The notes under the pieces were generated by a model. The model was given only the letters and a program-made list of their open reading frames with translations. It was not told where the DNA came from and did not search any database. From the NCBI GenBank assembly GCA_030262725.1, contig JAJSZS010000007.1:1-64000 (forward strand): DNA of 64,000 nucleotides. The letters run 5' to 3'. The stretch comes from Candidatus Desulfofervidus auxilii (GTDB taxonomy: Bacteria; Desulfobacterota; Desulfofervidia; Desulfofervidales; Desulfofervidaceae). Positions 27,594 to 36,252 of this stretch are shown here, piece after piece; positions within the stretch are counted from its first letter, which is position 1; each line of letters starts with the position of its first letter. A program made the translations under genes and the position numbers.

Positions 27594-27926
27594 ATGGAAG
27601 AAACTCAAGAAAAATTAACTCTGCCTGATAAACCTATTGAAAAACTTACTATTAAAGAATTAAGGGAAATTGCTTTAAAAATTCCTGGTGTAGAAGGTGT
27701 ACATGGAATGAATAAAGAAGAGCTTATCATTCTTATTAAGCGTTATTTTGGGATTAAGGAGGAAAAGAAGAAAGATGTTGCTTCGATTCGTGAGTTGAAA
27801 AGGAAAATAAAAGAATTAAAAGCAAAAAAGGAAGAGGCAAGGGCAAGAGGAGATAAAAAGATGGTAGAGATATTAAGGCGTCGTATTAGTCGTTTGAAAA
27901 AAAGGACAAGACGTTTGGCTGCCTAA
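27594..27926 (+). CDS. Small protein with Rho N-terminal-like domain
   Basis: A 110-residue protein. Residues 15-55 (IEKLTIKELREIALKIPG followed by MNKEELIILIKRYFG) match the helix-extension-helix Rho_N/SAP-like fold that often binds nucleic acid. The C-terminal half is a very basic predicted helix (KRKIKELKAKKEEARARG). No catalytic motif is visible. Similar small proteins occur in other sulfate reducers, by recollection; the role is unknown. A nucleic-acid-binding function is a fair inference. Confidence 0.7.
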   Translation: MEETQEKLTLPDKPIEKLTIKELREIALKIPGVEGVHGMNKEELIILIKRYFGIKEEKKKDVASIRELKRKIKELKAKKEEARARGDKKMVEILRRRISRLKKRTRRLAA

Positions 27927-27955
27927 TTGATTTTTTAAAAAAATTAAGTTATAAG
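27927..27955 (+). promoter_or_regulatory. possible promoter of the hisC-cmk-rpsA operon
   Basis: TTGATT (27927-27932), 17 bases and TATAAG (27950-27955) in the 66-base gap before hisC. The predicted start near 27962 leaves a leader of about 34 bases. Confidence 0.45.
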
Positions 27956-27995
27956 CAAGACTGTTTATAAGCTTTTTTAATTTTAGGGGAGATTG

Positions 27996-29087
27996 GTGAA
28001 TCTAACATTGCCAAAATATTTGCAAGAACTTAAACCTTATATAGCTGGTAAATCAATTAGTGAAGTGCAAAAAAAATATGGAATTTCTAAATTAATAAAA
28101 TTGGCTTCTAATGAAAATCCTCTTGGCCCATCTCCTAAGGCAATAGAGGCAATTAAAAATGCATTAAAAGATATTCATAGATACCCAGATAGTCAGATAA
28201 AAGAATTGAGATATAAAATTGCTGCTATTTCTCAATTAAAACCTGAACAAGTAGTAGTAGGTAATGGTTCAGATGAAATTATGGGATTAATTGGACAAGC
28301 CTTGCTTTTACCTAAAGAAGAGGTAATTATTCCTTATCCTGCCTTTTCTATTTATGAAAAGGTGGCTACCCTTGCCCAGGCTATATTGATTAAAGTACCA
28401 TTGAAAAACTTAGCTATAGATCTGGAAACAATCAAAGAAAAAATTTCAAAAAAGACAAAATTGATATTTCTTACAAATCCTCATAATCCTACTGGCAGTT
28501 TCTTTGATGCAAATGCCTTAGAAGCATTTCTTAAAAATATTCCATCTTCTACTTTAGTTGTATTAGATGAAGCTTATGTTAATTTTGTTTCTCAAGAGAA
28601 AAGATTTGATAGTGTTATTTATTTAAAAAAATTTCCAAATCTTATTATATTACGCACTTTTTCTAAAGCTTATGGTCTAGCAGGATTGCGAATAGGTTAT
28701 GGGCTTATGAGTGCAGAATTAGCTAGTTTTTTAGAAGCTGTACGTTATCCTTTTAATGTTAATTTTCTTGCTCAAGTAGCAGCAGCCGCTGCACTTGAGG
28801 ATAAAGAATTTCTTGAAAAAACTTGTCAAATTGTTCAAAAAGAAAGAAATTTTCTTATTAAATCTTTAACATCCATAGGAGTGAAAGTTTATCCTAGTGA
28901 AGCCAATTTTCTCTTGATTTATGTAGGAAAGCGAGCTATGGAAATTTATGAAAATTTGCTTAAAAAGGGTATTATTGTTAGACCATTAACAAGTTATGGT
29001 TTATCTGATTATTTAAGAATAAGTGTAGGTAAACATGCAGAAAATCAGGTTTTTATTGAAGTTTTTAAGGAATTATGGCAGAGATAG
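27996..29087 (+). CDS. hisC: Histidinol-phosphate aminotransferase
   Basis: A 363-residue fold-type I PLP enzyme making histidinol phosphate from imidazole acetol phosphate. The N-terminus has ISKLIKLASNENPLGPSP, then VVGNGSDEIM, TNPHNPTG and VLDEAYVNF. The PLP-binding lysine lies in RTFSKAYGLAGLRIGYG. The GTG at 27996 has GGGGAG at normal distance; a TTG at 27993 is too close to it. It is not next to other his genes, which is common in this group. A broader aromatic aminotransferase activity cannot be excluded. Confidence 0.92.
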   Translation: MNLTLPKYLQELKPYIAGKSISEVQKKYGISKLIKLASNENPLGPSPKAIEAIKNALKDIHRYPDSQIKELRYKIAAISQLKPEQVVVGNGSDEIMGLIGQALLLPKEEVIIPYPAFSIYEKVATLAQAILIKVPLKNLAIDLETIKEKISKKTKLIFLTNPHNPTGSFFDANALEAFLKNIPSSTLVVLDEAYVNFVSQEKRFDSVIYLKKFPNLIILRTFSKAYGLAGLRIGYGLMSAELASFLEAVRYPFNVNFLAQVAAAAALEDKEFLEKTCQIVQKERNFLIKSLTSIGVKVYPSEANFLLIYVGKRAMEIYENLLKKGIIVRPLTSYGLSDYLRISVGKHAENQVFIEVFKELWQR

Positions 29088-29794
29088 TGATTACTATTGA
29101 TGGGCCGGCAGGAGTGGGAAAAACATCAGTGGCACAGATATTGGCAAAAAGGCTTGGTTTTAAATATTTTGATACAGGAGCAATGTATCGAACCTTGGCT
29201 TTAGTTGCTTTTGAAAAAAATATTTCACCAACAGAGAATGTTTTGCTTGGCAAACTTGCTCTATCTTTACCAATTTCTTTTCATGAAAATGAGACAGGAT
29301 TAAAGATTTTTTTGGGGAAAAGAGATATCTCTAAAAGTATCCGTCGTCCTGAAATAGGAATGTTAGCTTCTACTATTTCGCAATTAAAAGAAGTAAGAGA
29401 GGCTATGTGGAAATTGCAGAGGCAGTTAGCAAAAAAAGCAAAAAAAGCAGTTTTTGAAGGAAGAGATATGGGGACTGTTGTTTTTCCTAAAGCACAAGTA
29501 AAATTTTTTCTTACAGCTTCACCTGAAATAAGGGCAGAAAGACGTTGGAAACAACTTAAAGCAATGGGAAAGGAGGTTAGTTATAAAGATATTTATGAAT
29601 CTCTTTTAAAAAGAGATAAGCAAGATACTGAAAGAGTTATATCTCCTTTAGAACCAGCCAAGGATGCAATTATTATTGATACCACTGCCCTTAGTTTAAA
29701 AAGGGTAGTGGAAATGGTTTTGAAATATACTTTGAATAAATTGGGAGGTCTTTGGGATGAGCAATCTGGAAGAGAGAACAGAGACGAACGATGA
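29075..29794 (+). CDS. cmk: Cytidylate kinase
   Basis: A 239-residue CMP/dCMP kinase using ATP. The P-loop is DGPAGVGKTSVAQ, and the CMP-binding part has YFDTGAMYR and AVFEGRDMGTVVFP. The lid region has ASPEIRAERRW and RDKQDTER. It overlaps hisC by 13 bases and rpsA by 38. The cmk-rpsA pairing is very common in bacteria. Confidence 0.95.
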   Translation: MAEIVITIDGPAGVGKTSVAQILAKRLGFKYFDTGAMYRTLALVAFEKNISPTENVLLGKLALSLPISFHENETGLKIFLGKRDISKSIRRPEIGMLASTISQLKEVREAMWKLQRQLAKKAKKAVFEGRDMGTVVFPKAQVKFFLTASPEIRAERRWKQLKAMGKEVSYKDIYESLLKRDKQDTERVISPLEPAKDAIIIDTTALSLKRVVEMVLKYTLNKLGGLWDEQSGRENRDER

Positions 29795-31442
29795 AAATTT
29801 AATAGCTTTTTATGATGAAAGTCTTAAAAATATACGTCCTGGCGAAATTGTCCAAGGTAAAGTTGTGCATGTAGGGAATGATTATGTAATGGTAGATGTG
29901 GGTTTTAAATCAGAAGGGGCAATTCCTGTAAGTGAATTTAAAGACAGTGAAGGCAATTTGGCTATAAAGGAAGGTGATGTTGTGGATGTGCTTTTTCAAG
30001 GAGTAAATGAAAGGGATGGAAGTGTTTCTCTCTCTAGAATAAAAGCTATACAAATACTCACATGGCAAAAGATTGAAAAAATATATGAAAAAGGTGGGAC
30101 TATCCATGGGAAGATTGTTGGACGAGTTAAAGGAGGTTTTACAGTAAATATTGGTATACCTGCATTTTTGCCAGGTTCTCAGGTAGATATTAAGCCAGTC
30201 CGTGACTATGAAAGTTTTGTAGGGAAAAGTTATAATTTTAAAATTCTCAATTATAATCGTAAATTACGTAATGTTGTCCTTTCCCGTCGTCGTTATTTAG
30301 AGGAAGAAAGAAAAAAAAGAAAACAGCAAACATTAGCAAGACTTAAAGAAGGGGCTATTGTTTATGGTCGGGTAAAAAATATTACTGATTATGGAGTTTT
30401 TATAGATTTAGGAGGAATAGATGGTCTTTTACATATTAGTGATATTTCATGGGGAAAAATAGGACATCCAGCAGATCGATTTGAGATTGGTGATGAAGTA
30501 AAAGTAAAAGTGCTTAAATTTGATCGAGAAAAGGAAAAGATTGCTTTAGGTATGAAACAGCTTTATCCAGATCCTTGGGAAAAAGTACCCCAAAAATATC
30601 CGGTTGGTAGTAGAATTAAAGGGAGAGTAACAAATTTAGCTGACTATGGTGCTTTTGTAGAGATAGAAGAAGGAGTAGAAGGTCTTATTCATATTTCTGA
30701 AATGACTTGGTCAAAACGTTTAAAACATCCTTCTGAGATTATCTCTGTAGGTGATATTGTAGAAGCAGTTGTGCTTGGTATAGATAAAAAAAGGAGGCGT
30801 TTATCTTTAGGTTTAAAACAAATTGGGCCTGACCCATGGGAAGAGATAGAAAAGAATTATCCAGTAGGTAGCATTATAGAAGGTAAGGTAAAAGGTGTAA
30901 CTGATTTTGGTATTTTTGTAGAAGTAGTAGAAGGTATTGATGGTTTAGTGCATATTTCTGATATTTCCTGGACAAAGAGAATTAAACATCCAAAAGAACT
31001 TTATAAAAAAGGAGATATTGTTAAGGCTAAAGTACTTGAAATCAATAAAAGTGCTGGTAAGCTGGCTTTAGGTATTAAACAGCTTTTTCCAGATCCTTGG
31101 TTAGAAGTGTCAAAGAAATTCCCTGTAGGAAGTATAATTAAAGGAAAAGTTACTCATGTTACTGATTTTGGTCTTTTTGTTGAAGTAGAGGAAGGAATAG
31201 AAGGGTTAGTACATATTTCAGAGGTAAGTTATGAGAAGATGAAAAACTTAAAAGAAAAATTTAAAGTAGGAGATGAAGTTAGAGCAAAGGTTATTCGTGT
31301 AAACCCAGAAGAAAGAAAATTGGGTCTTTCTATTAAACAATTAGAAGAAGAGGAAGAAAGAAATCAATGGCGTAAATATACTTCAAGTCAAAAGGGTATA
31401 AAATTAGCAGATTTGATTAGGATTAAACAAGGCAATGTATAA
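29757..31442 (+). CDS. rpsA: 30S ribosomal protein S1
   Basis: A 561-residue protein with six S1 (OB-fold) RNA-binding domains starting at about residues 28, 113, 198, 283, 370 and 457. The last four carry the clear GS.I.G.V...TDFG.FVE...G.EGLVHISE pattern. S1 brings mRNA to the small subunit. ATG 29757 has GGGAGG eight bases upstream and lies within the end of cmk. The C-terminus is short and charged. Length and domain number fit the gram-negative S1. Confidence 0.95.
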   Translation: MSNLEERTETNDENLIAFYDESLKNIRPGEIVQGKVVHVGNDYVMVDVGFKSEGAIPVSEFKDSEGNLAIKEGDVVDVLFQGVNERDGSVSLSRIKAIQILTWQKIEKIYEKGGTIHGKIVGRVKGGFTVNIGIPAFLPGSQVDIKPVRDYESFVGKSYNFKILNYNRKLRNVVLSRRRYLEEERKKRKQQTLARLKEGAIVYGRVKNITDYGVFIDLGGIDGLLHISDISWGKIGHPADRFEIGDEVKVKVLKFDREKEKIALGMKQLYPDPWEKVPQKYPVGSRIKGRVTNLADYGAFVEIEEGVEGLIHISEMTWSKRLKHPSEIISVGDIVEAVVLGIDKKRRRLSLGLKQIGPDPWEEIEKNYPVGSIIEGKVKGVTDFGIFVEVVEGIDGLVHISDISWTKRIKHPKELYKKGDIVKAKVLEINKSAGKLALGIKQLFPDPWLEVSKKFPVGSIIKGKVTHVTDFGLFVEVEEGIEGLVHISEVSYEKMKNLKEKFKVGDEVRAKVIRVNPEERKLGLSIKQLEEEEERNQWRKYTSSQKGIKLADLIRIKQGNV

Positions 31443-32355
31443 GTGTTGGTTGCAATTAATATGTGGAGCTTTAGTTATATTTTTTGCAGGTAAAAATTAT
31501 ACTCCATATAGTCAATTTTTTATTGCACAAGCAGAGATTAAAACATCCTGGTTTCAAGCATTACTTTGGGAAGTTTTAAAAGCATTTCCTGAATGTTGTG
31601 TAATGGCTCTTATCTTATATATTACAAAAGACCCAATTTTAGGGTTAAGTACAGCTTTAGGAATAATCTTAGTGCATTTTGTTATAATTGCTTGGATCTT
31701 ATATCATCGAATCGAAAAAATAAAAGTTCCTTTTTCTTTTTGGTTGCTAATGAGTTTTGTCATATTACTCACTATTTCTATAACGCAAAAATTAGGATTT
31801 GGCTTTTTAAAAGTAGGTCTTGCAAGTATCTTGCTTTTAGCTGGTTATGTAGCCTATTTTAGGATTATGTTAGTTGAAAAAGAGGTGTCATTACCTGACC
31901 TTCATTTAAAACCTATGATAATTTATTTGCGCTTTTTTATTGCTACTATTTTAATTATAGGAGGTGCTGGTCAAGTAACTTATGCTTCTAAAGAGATTAT
32001 TACTCAACTCCATTGGTCAAGTCCATGGGTTGGAGCATTAATTCTTGCTCCTATTGCCTGTTTCCCCAAACTTTCATTTGTTTTGTCAAAAAAAGATTTT
32101 GATATTGAAGAATTACTTCAATCAAGTATTTTTATTTTAGGAGTATTTGTATTTTTAATAGATTTTTTCCATTTTCATGAAGTAGTCTTTATAAAAGCAG
32201 AAAAAGGGCTTTTTTATTTAGTTTTAGAAACAATGATTTTTTCTTTTTTAATTTTGGGAGCTATTACTTGGTTGAAGCAGAAAAAAATTTTTAGCATATT
32301 AGTAATACTTGGTTATTTGGGTAGCTTTATTTCTTTTAGTCGACTTTTGAGGTAA
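31435..32355 (+). CDS. Polytopic membrane protein, possibly a degenerate CaCA-type exchanger
   Basis: A 306-residue integral membrane protein with about nine or ten hydrophobic helices. Two segments face each other like the inverted alpha repeats of the Ca2+/cation antiporter (CaCA) family: SWFQALLWEVLKAFPECCV (about 35-55) and SSPWVGALILAPIACFPKLS (about 196-215). In functional exchangers these hold an acidic residue after Pro. The first keeps Pro-Glu but the second has Pro-Lys, so transport by the usual mechanism is doubtful. Its start overlaps rpsA by 8 bases. The family call is tentative. Confidence 0.55.
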   Translation: MYKCWLQLICGALVIFFAGKNYTPYSQFFIAQAEIKTSWFQALLWEVLKAFPECCVMALILYITKDPILGLSTALGIILVHFVIIAWILYHRIEKIKVPFSFWLLMSFVILLTISITQKLGFGFLKVGLASILLLAGYVAYFRIMLVEKEVSLPDLHLKPMIIYLRFFIATILIIGGAGQVTYASKEIITQLHWSSPWVGALILAPIACFPKLSFVLSKKDFDIEELLQSSIFILGVFVFLIDFFHFHEVVFIKAEKGLFYLVLETMIFSFLILGAITWLKQKKIFSILVILGYLGSFISFSRLLR

Positions 32356-32357
32356 AG

Positions 32358-33218
32358 ATGACAGAAGGGAAACATAGTTTTTTACGTTTTTGGCTAAAGC
32401 TTTTTATTCTTCTTTTTGTATTTTTATTAGGATTTGGCTTAGCTAAACGTGTTACAGAAGAAGGAAAAATATCCAAAGATACTATTGGGGTGATTGAAAT
32501 TAAAGGTATCATAAAAACAGCTCGACCTATATTAGAACATTTGGTTAAATTTCAAAAAAATAAAAATATTAAAGCAGTAATTTTAAGGATAGAATCACCT
32601 GGTGGGGCAGTGGGCCCTTCACAAGAAATATATTTAGAAGTAATGAAATTGAGAAAAATTAAACCTGTAGTGGCTTCTCTTGGAGCTATAGCTGCTTCTG
32701 GTGGATATTATATTGCAGCAGCAGCTAACAAAATTGTTGCTGTACCTGGTACCCTTACTGGAAGTATTGGTGTAAAAATGGAGTTTCCAAATCTTGAAAA
32801 ACTTTTTAAAAAATTGGGAATAGAGTCTGAAGTAATAAAAAGTGGGCCGTATAAAGATATTGGTTCTCCTATAAGAGAAATGACAGAAGCAGAAAAAATG
32901 TTGCTTGAAAGGGTAGTAAAGGATGTGCATCGACAGTTTTTGGAAGCTATAGCTAAAGGTAGGAATCTTCCTTTAGAAAAAGTAGAAGCAGTTGCTGATG
33001 GTTCTATTTTTACAGGTGAACAAGCTAAAAAACTTGGGTTGGTAGATGAGTTGGGCAATTTTGAAGATGCAGTGAGATTGGCTGCCAAATTAGGCGGTAT
33101 TAAAGGGGAACCAAAACTTTATTTTCCTAAAGAGAAATCTCGTTTAACAAAATTGCTTTTTGAAAGTTTAAGCGAATTATTGTGGGAAAATATTCATCAA
33201 ATAAAATTTCATTATTAG
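32358..33218 (+). CDS. sppA: Signal peptide peptidase SppA (short form)
   Basis: A 286-residue membrane-anchored serine protease that degrades cleaved signal peptides. One N-terminal helix (about 10-30) precedes a single S49 protease domain: RIESPGGAVGPSQEIY, the nucleophile Ser in AIAASGGYYIAAAA, TLTGSIGV, and the general-base Lys in KSGPYKDIGSP. It is the half-length form that must oligomerise, unlike the tandem E. coli SppA. ATG 32358 has a GAGG SD. Confidence 0.93.
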   Translation: MTEGKHSFLRFWLKLFILLFVFLLGFGLAKRVTEEGKISKDTIGVIEIKGIIKTARPILEHLVKFQKNKNIKAVILRIESPGGAVGPSQEIYLEVMKLRKIKPVVASLGAIAASGGYYIAAAANKIVAVPGTLTGSIGVKMEFPNLEKLFKKLGIESEVIKSGPYKDIGSPIREMTEAEKMLLERVVKDVHRQFLEAIAKGRNLPLEKVEAVADGSIFTGEQAKKLGLVDELGNFEDAVRLAAKLGGIKGEPKLYFPKEKSRLTKLLFESLSELLWENIHQIKFHY

Positions 33219-33227
33219 GTGGAGGCA

Positions 33228-33509
33228 ATGCTGAAGAAAGATTTGGTTGTTGAGTTAAGGAAAAGGTTTCCGCAGTTTTCTAAAAAAGATATGGAATTGT
33301 TTGTAGATGTATTGTTTGAAGTATTGAAAGATGGTGTAAAAGCTGGCCGGATAGAGTTAAGAGGGTTTGGTGTGTTTACTTCAAAAATTAGAGCATCTCG
33401 GCAGATGCAGCATCCAAAGACTAAAAAAATTGTAAAAACTACTCCTCATCGAGCTGTAAAATTTAAACCAAGTTTTGAAGTGCCGTTAAATGTTTTAAAA
33501 AAGAAATAA
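33228..33509 (+). CDS. HU/IHF family DNA-bending protein (IHF-beta-like)
   Basis: A 93-residue DNABII protein that bends DNA as a dimer. It has the usual helices (LVVELRKRFPQFSKKDMELFV), then IELRGFGVF and the beta-arm with the intercalating proline (QHPKTKKIVK). The run RIELRGFGVF and its position after sppA and near rpsA fit IHF-beta-like members. ATG 33228 lies just after GGAGG; the in-frame GTG at 33219 is less likely. IHF-type bending would suit the sigma-54 promoters here, but that link is inference. Confidence 0.9.
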   Translation: MLKKDLVVELRKRFPQFSKKDMELFVDVLFEVLKDGVKAGRIELRGFGVFTSKIRASRQMQHPKTKKIVKTTPHRAVKFKPSFEVPLNVLKKK

Positions 33510-33512
33510 AAT

Positions 33513-35165
33513 TTAATTCCGGCCAGGATTATTAAAAGAAAAGTTACCTAAAATATTTTCTATTTTTTTGACAAGTAAGGGTAAAGTTTCTGGCTGGATG
33601 GCAGATATTGCTATAGCTTTATAACGTTGGCATTGTTGAGCTACATATTCAGCAGAAACTAGATCTTTTTTGTTAAATACTTTTAATACAGGAATGTGAG
33701 TAAGGTTTAATTTGTCAATGATTCCTTCTACTGTTTCTATATGTTCTTCAAAATGAGGATTACTAATATCAATAAGATGAATGAGAAGATCTGCTTCTTT
33801 TAACTCTTCTAAAGTTGCAGCAAATGCTTCTATTAAATCTTTTGGTAAATTGCGGATAAAACCCACTGTATCAGTAATGATAGCTTCCTTTTCATTAGGG
33901 AAACGAAGACGACGACTTGTGGGATCAAGAGTGGCAAAAAGTTTATTTTCAGTTAATATATTGCTTTTTGTTAAAGCATTAAGAAGTGTGGATTTACCTG
34001 AATTTGTATAACCAATAATAGAGATTATTGGTAAATTTGCTTTTTTGCGTTTTATCCTTCTCTGTTTTCTTTCATTTCGAATAGCCTTTAATTCTTGTTG
34101 TAATCGATGAAGGCGTTTTTTTATTCGACGTCTATCAATTTCTAATTTAGTTTCTCCAGGACCTCTTCCACCAATACCACCTGCCAATCTAGACATTGAA
34201 GCATCTTGTTTAACTAAACGAGGTAAAAGATATTTGAGTTGAGCTATTTCTACTTGAATCTTTCCTTCACGACTCCTTGCCCTTTGGGCAAATATGTCTA
34301 AAATTAATTGAGTACGGTCAATTACTCGCAAATCAGTAAAACTTGTGATTGCTTTTACTTGAGAAGGATTAAGTTCATGATCAAAAATAAGAAGATCAGC
34401 ACCTGCTTGTAAAGCACGGATTACCACTTCAGCTAATTTCCCTTTACCAATAAAAAATTTTGGATTAATTTTTTTTCGATACTGAATAATCTTATCTACT
34501 ACTTCTACACCTGCAGTATATGCTAATTCACTTAACTCCATTAAAGAGATTTCAGCTTCAGTTTTAGTATTAGAAGTGCTAACATGGATTAAGATAGCTC
34601 TATCTTTATTTCTTTTTACAGTATGTGCCCTTTGTACTCTTTGAAATTCTTCTTCAAGTGCCTCTATTAATTGAGAAAAGTTAAGATTTAAATTTCCATA
34701 ACGTATTGGTTCTAAAATTCTCCAGCCTTGACCGTTTTCATTTACTGGTAAGAGATGAGCAATATGATAAAAAGAAGGCAATCCATTTTGATTTGTAGTG
34801 ATAGCACACATTAGATCAAGACGTAATAAGGCAAGGTCCGTTAAGTCTTCTTCATTTAAACCTTCTTCTTTAAGATGAGTGTGAATACATCTTAAACCTC
34901 TTAATCGTGCTAGTCCACTACGATATCGACTTAAATCAGGCAATAAAACACTTTTTTGGTCACCTATTACAACAAACTCTATTTTACCACTTCTTTCAAT
35001 AAGAAGTGCTATTTGGCGGTTAATTTCAAGTGAAATTTCACAGATTTGTCGTGCTAATTCATGTGTAATGATTTTATCAGGAGGAATGCGCTTTTGATAA
35101 ATCTTCTCTAAACGCCGAAGATGATTAGGTTTTAAACCTTGAAGATTCCCAAAAACTTTTGGGAT
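33513..35165 (-). CDS. hflX: GTPase HflX, apparent AUC start
   Basis: A ribosome-associated GTPase that splits stalled or heat-damaged 70S ribosomes. The G domain has GYTNSGKSTLLNAL, DPTSRR, TDTVGFIRNLP and FNKKDLV; upstream is the HflX glycine-rich segment GGIGGRGPGETKLEIDRRR. Counting from the first usual codon (TTG 34943) gives 476 residues, but conserved N-terminal sequence continues upstream in frame (KVFGNLQGLKPNHLRRLEKI) for 74 codons to a TGA at 35171-35169. The only sensible start there is ATC 35165-35163, eight bases after a perfect AGGAGG. This gives 550 residues, the normal family length. It has its own promoter. Confidence 0.88.
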   Translation of the reverse strand: MPKVFGNLQGLKPNHLRRLEKIYQKRIPPDKIITHELARQICEISLEINRQIALLIERSGKIEFVVIGDQKSVLLPDLSRYRSGLARLRGLRCIHTHLKEEGLNEEDLTDLALLRLDLMCAITTNQNGLPSFYHIAHLLPVNENGQGWRILEPIRYGNLNLNFSQLIEALEEEFQRVQRAHTVKRNKDRAILIHVSTSNTKTEAEISLMELSELAYTAGVEVVDKIIQYRKKINPKFFIGKGKLAEVVIRALQAGADLLIFDHELNPSQVKAITSFTDLRVIDRTQLILDIFAQRARSREGKIQVEIAQLKYLLPRLVKQDASMSRLAGGIGGRGPGETKLEIDRRRIKKRLHRLQQELKAIRNERKQRRIKRKKANLPIISIIGYTNSGKSTLLNALTKSNILTENKLFATLDPTSRRLRFPNEKEAIITDTVGFIRNLPKDLIEAFAATLEELKEADLLIHLIDISNPHFEEHIETVEGIIDKLNLTHIPVLKVFNKKDLVSAEYVAQQCQRYKAIAISAIQPETLPLLVKKIENILGNFSFNNPGRN

Positions 35166-35192
35166 AAATCACACCTCCTTGTTTTTATAAAA

Positions 35193-35221
35193 ATAATAAA
35201 CATTTATACAAAAAGTGACAA
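35193..35221 (-). promoter_or_regulatory. promoter of hflX
   Basis: TTGTCA (35221-35216), 17 bases, TATTAT (35198-35193). The start would fall near 35186, followed within a few bases by the AAGGAGG ribosome-binding site at 35180-35174. Confidence 0.6.
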
Positions 35222-35227
35222 CTCTTT

Positions 35228-36169
35228 TTATGAAATTATATGTGGCCAATGATGAATAATAATGGCTGTTAAAATAATAAAAAATTGACGTAATCCATTA
35301 GAAAGAAGCATGATTTGAGTTCCTAAACGTGGACCAAAAATACCCCAATAATAAGGAATAAGATAACGGAGACTTACAATACTAGTTATTACTGTGCCCC
35401 AAAGAAGAGCAAGAATTATTTCATAATTTTTAAGAAGTCCATTGACAAGCAAATTAGAGGCTACAGTATAAGCAGCAATATGTCCGCCAAACTGAGCAAT
35501 AATGATAGAAAATGCTTCAGGAGATAATGGTAAATACCTTATAATAGGTTTTAAATGCTGAGAAATAAATTCAAAAAAACCAAAATGAATAAGGTAAAAA
35601 GTAAAGATGGTAATAGGTATGGTCATAAATATAATTCGTTTCAATATGAAACGAGACTGTATTAAACTTTGTTTAAAAGCTTGATATAGAGATAAATGGG
35701 GGGATATAGATTTATTTGTTTTAAAAATAGGAGGGGGAGGCAATAAATAACGAGCGATGATAAGTGTTAAGCTTGTTTTTAAAAAACCTATTAATACAAG
35801 TAATCCAAAATAAATTAGTCCTACTTTTCCTAACAAAGGGATAATTATAGGTAACATAGTACGTCCATGCATAAGAATAGCTGGGAAAGAATTGCTTAAG
35901 GAAGCAATAAAAAGCTCTTTTTTATTAATTTTACCTTTTTGAAAAAATTCCATAAGCATGGTATTAGCAGCTGTAGGTGAAGCAAAGGCTGTAATAAAAG
36001 AAAGGGCACATTCACTACGTAAATGACTAATTTTCATAAATGGTTTAATTATCCAAGTTAAGCGATTTAAAATGCCAAGAGCAATAAGAAAGTTTACTAA
36101 AATTACTCCAATAATCATGGAAGGAAGTATAAAAGAAAGATATTTAATAGCTATAAAAAAAGGTTTCAT
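35228..36169 (-). CDS. Nucleoside-recognition (Gate) domain membrane protein
   Basis: A 313-residue inner-membrane protein with about eight helices and two Gate-type (nucleoside recognition) domains: LPSMIIGVILVNFL with SFITAFASPTAANTML in the first, and AQFGGHIAAYTVAS in the second. Related proteins are the SpmA/SpmB and FeoB-like gates; the transported substrate is unknown. A TTG at 36205 would add 12 residues, but neither start has a clear SD, so the ATG is preferred. It lies upstream of hflX on the same strand. Confidence 0.8.
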   Translation of the reverse strand: MKPFFIAIKYLSFILPSMIIGVILVNFLIALGILNRLTWIIKPFMKISHLRSECALSFITAFASPTAANTMLMEFFQKGKINKKELFIASLSNSFPAILMHGRTMLPIIIPLLGKVGLIYFGLLVLIGFLKTSLTLIIARYLLPPPPIFKTNKSISPHLSLYQAFKQSLIQSRFILKRIIFMTIPITIFTFYLIHFGFFEFISQHLKPIIRYLPLSPEAFSIIIAQFGGHIAAYTVASNLLVNGLLKNYEIILALLWGTVITSIVSLRYLIPYYWGIFGPRLGTQIMLLSNGLRQFFIILTAIIIHHWPHIIS

Positions 36170-36198
36170 GGAACGGATAATAGACTTATAAAATCTAA

Positions 36199-36227
36199 TT
36201 GGCAATAGGATTTAGTTATGTTATACA
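36199..36227 (+). promoter_or_regulatory. possible promoter of rseP-tsaB
   Basis: TTGGCA (36199-36204), 17 bases and TATACA (36222-36227). The predicted start near 36234 is just ahead of the AGGAGG and TTG start of rseP. Confidence 0.45.
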
Positions 36228-36252
36228 ATGACAAATTAAAAGGAGGAAAGCG

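Noticed and set aside
34941-34943. TTG at 34943 as the start of hflX.
   Set aside because: It would remove 74 conserved N-terminal residues and has no SD at proper distance, whereas a perfect SD lies before the ATC.
35161-35174. GTG 35172-35170 as the hflX start with a one-base frameshift.
   Set aside because: It needs an unproven sequence error, and the GTG is only one base after AGGAGG, too close for initiation.
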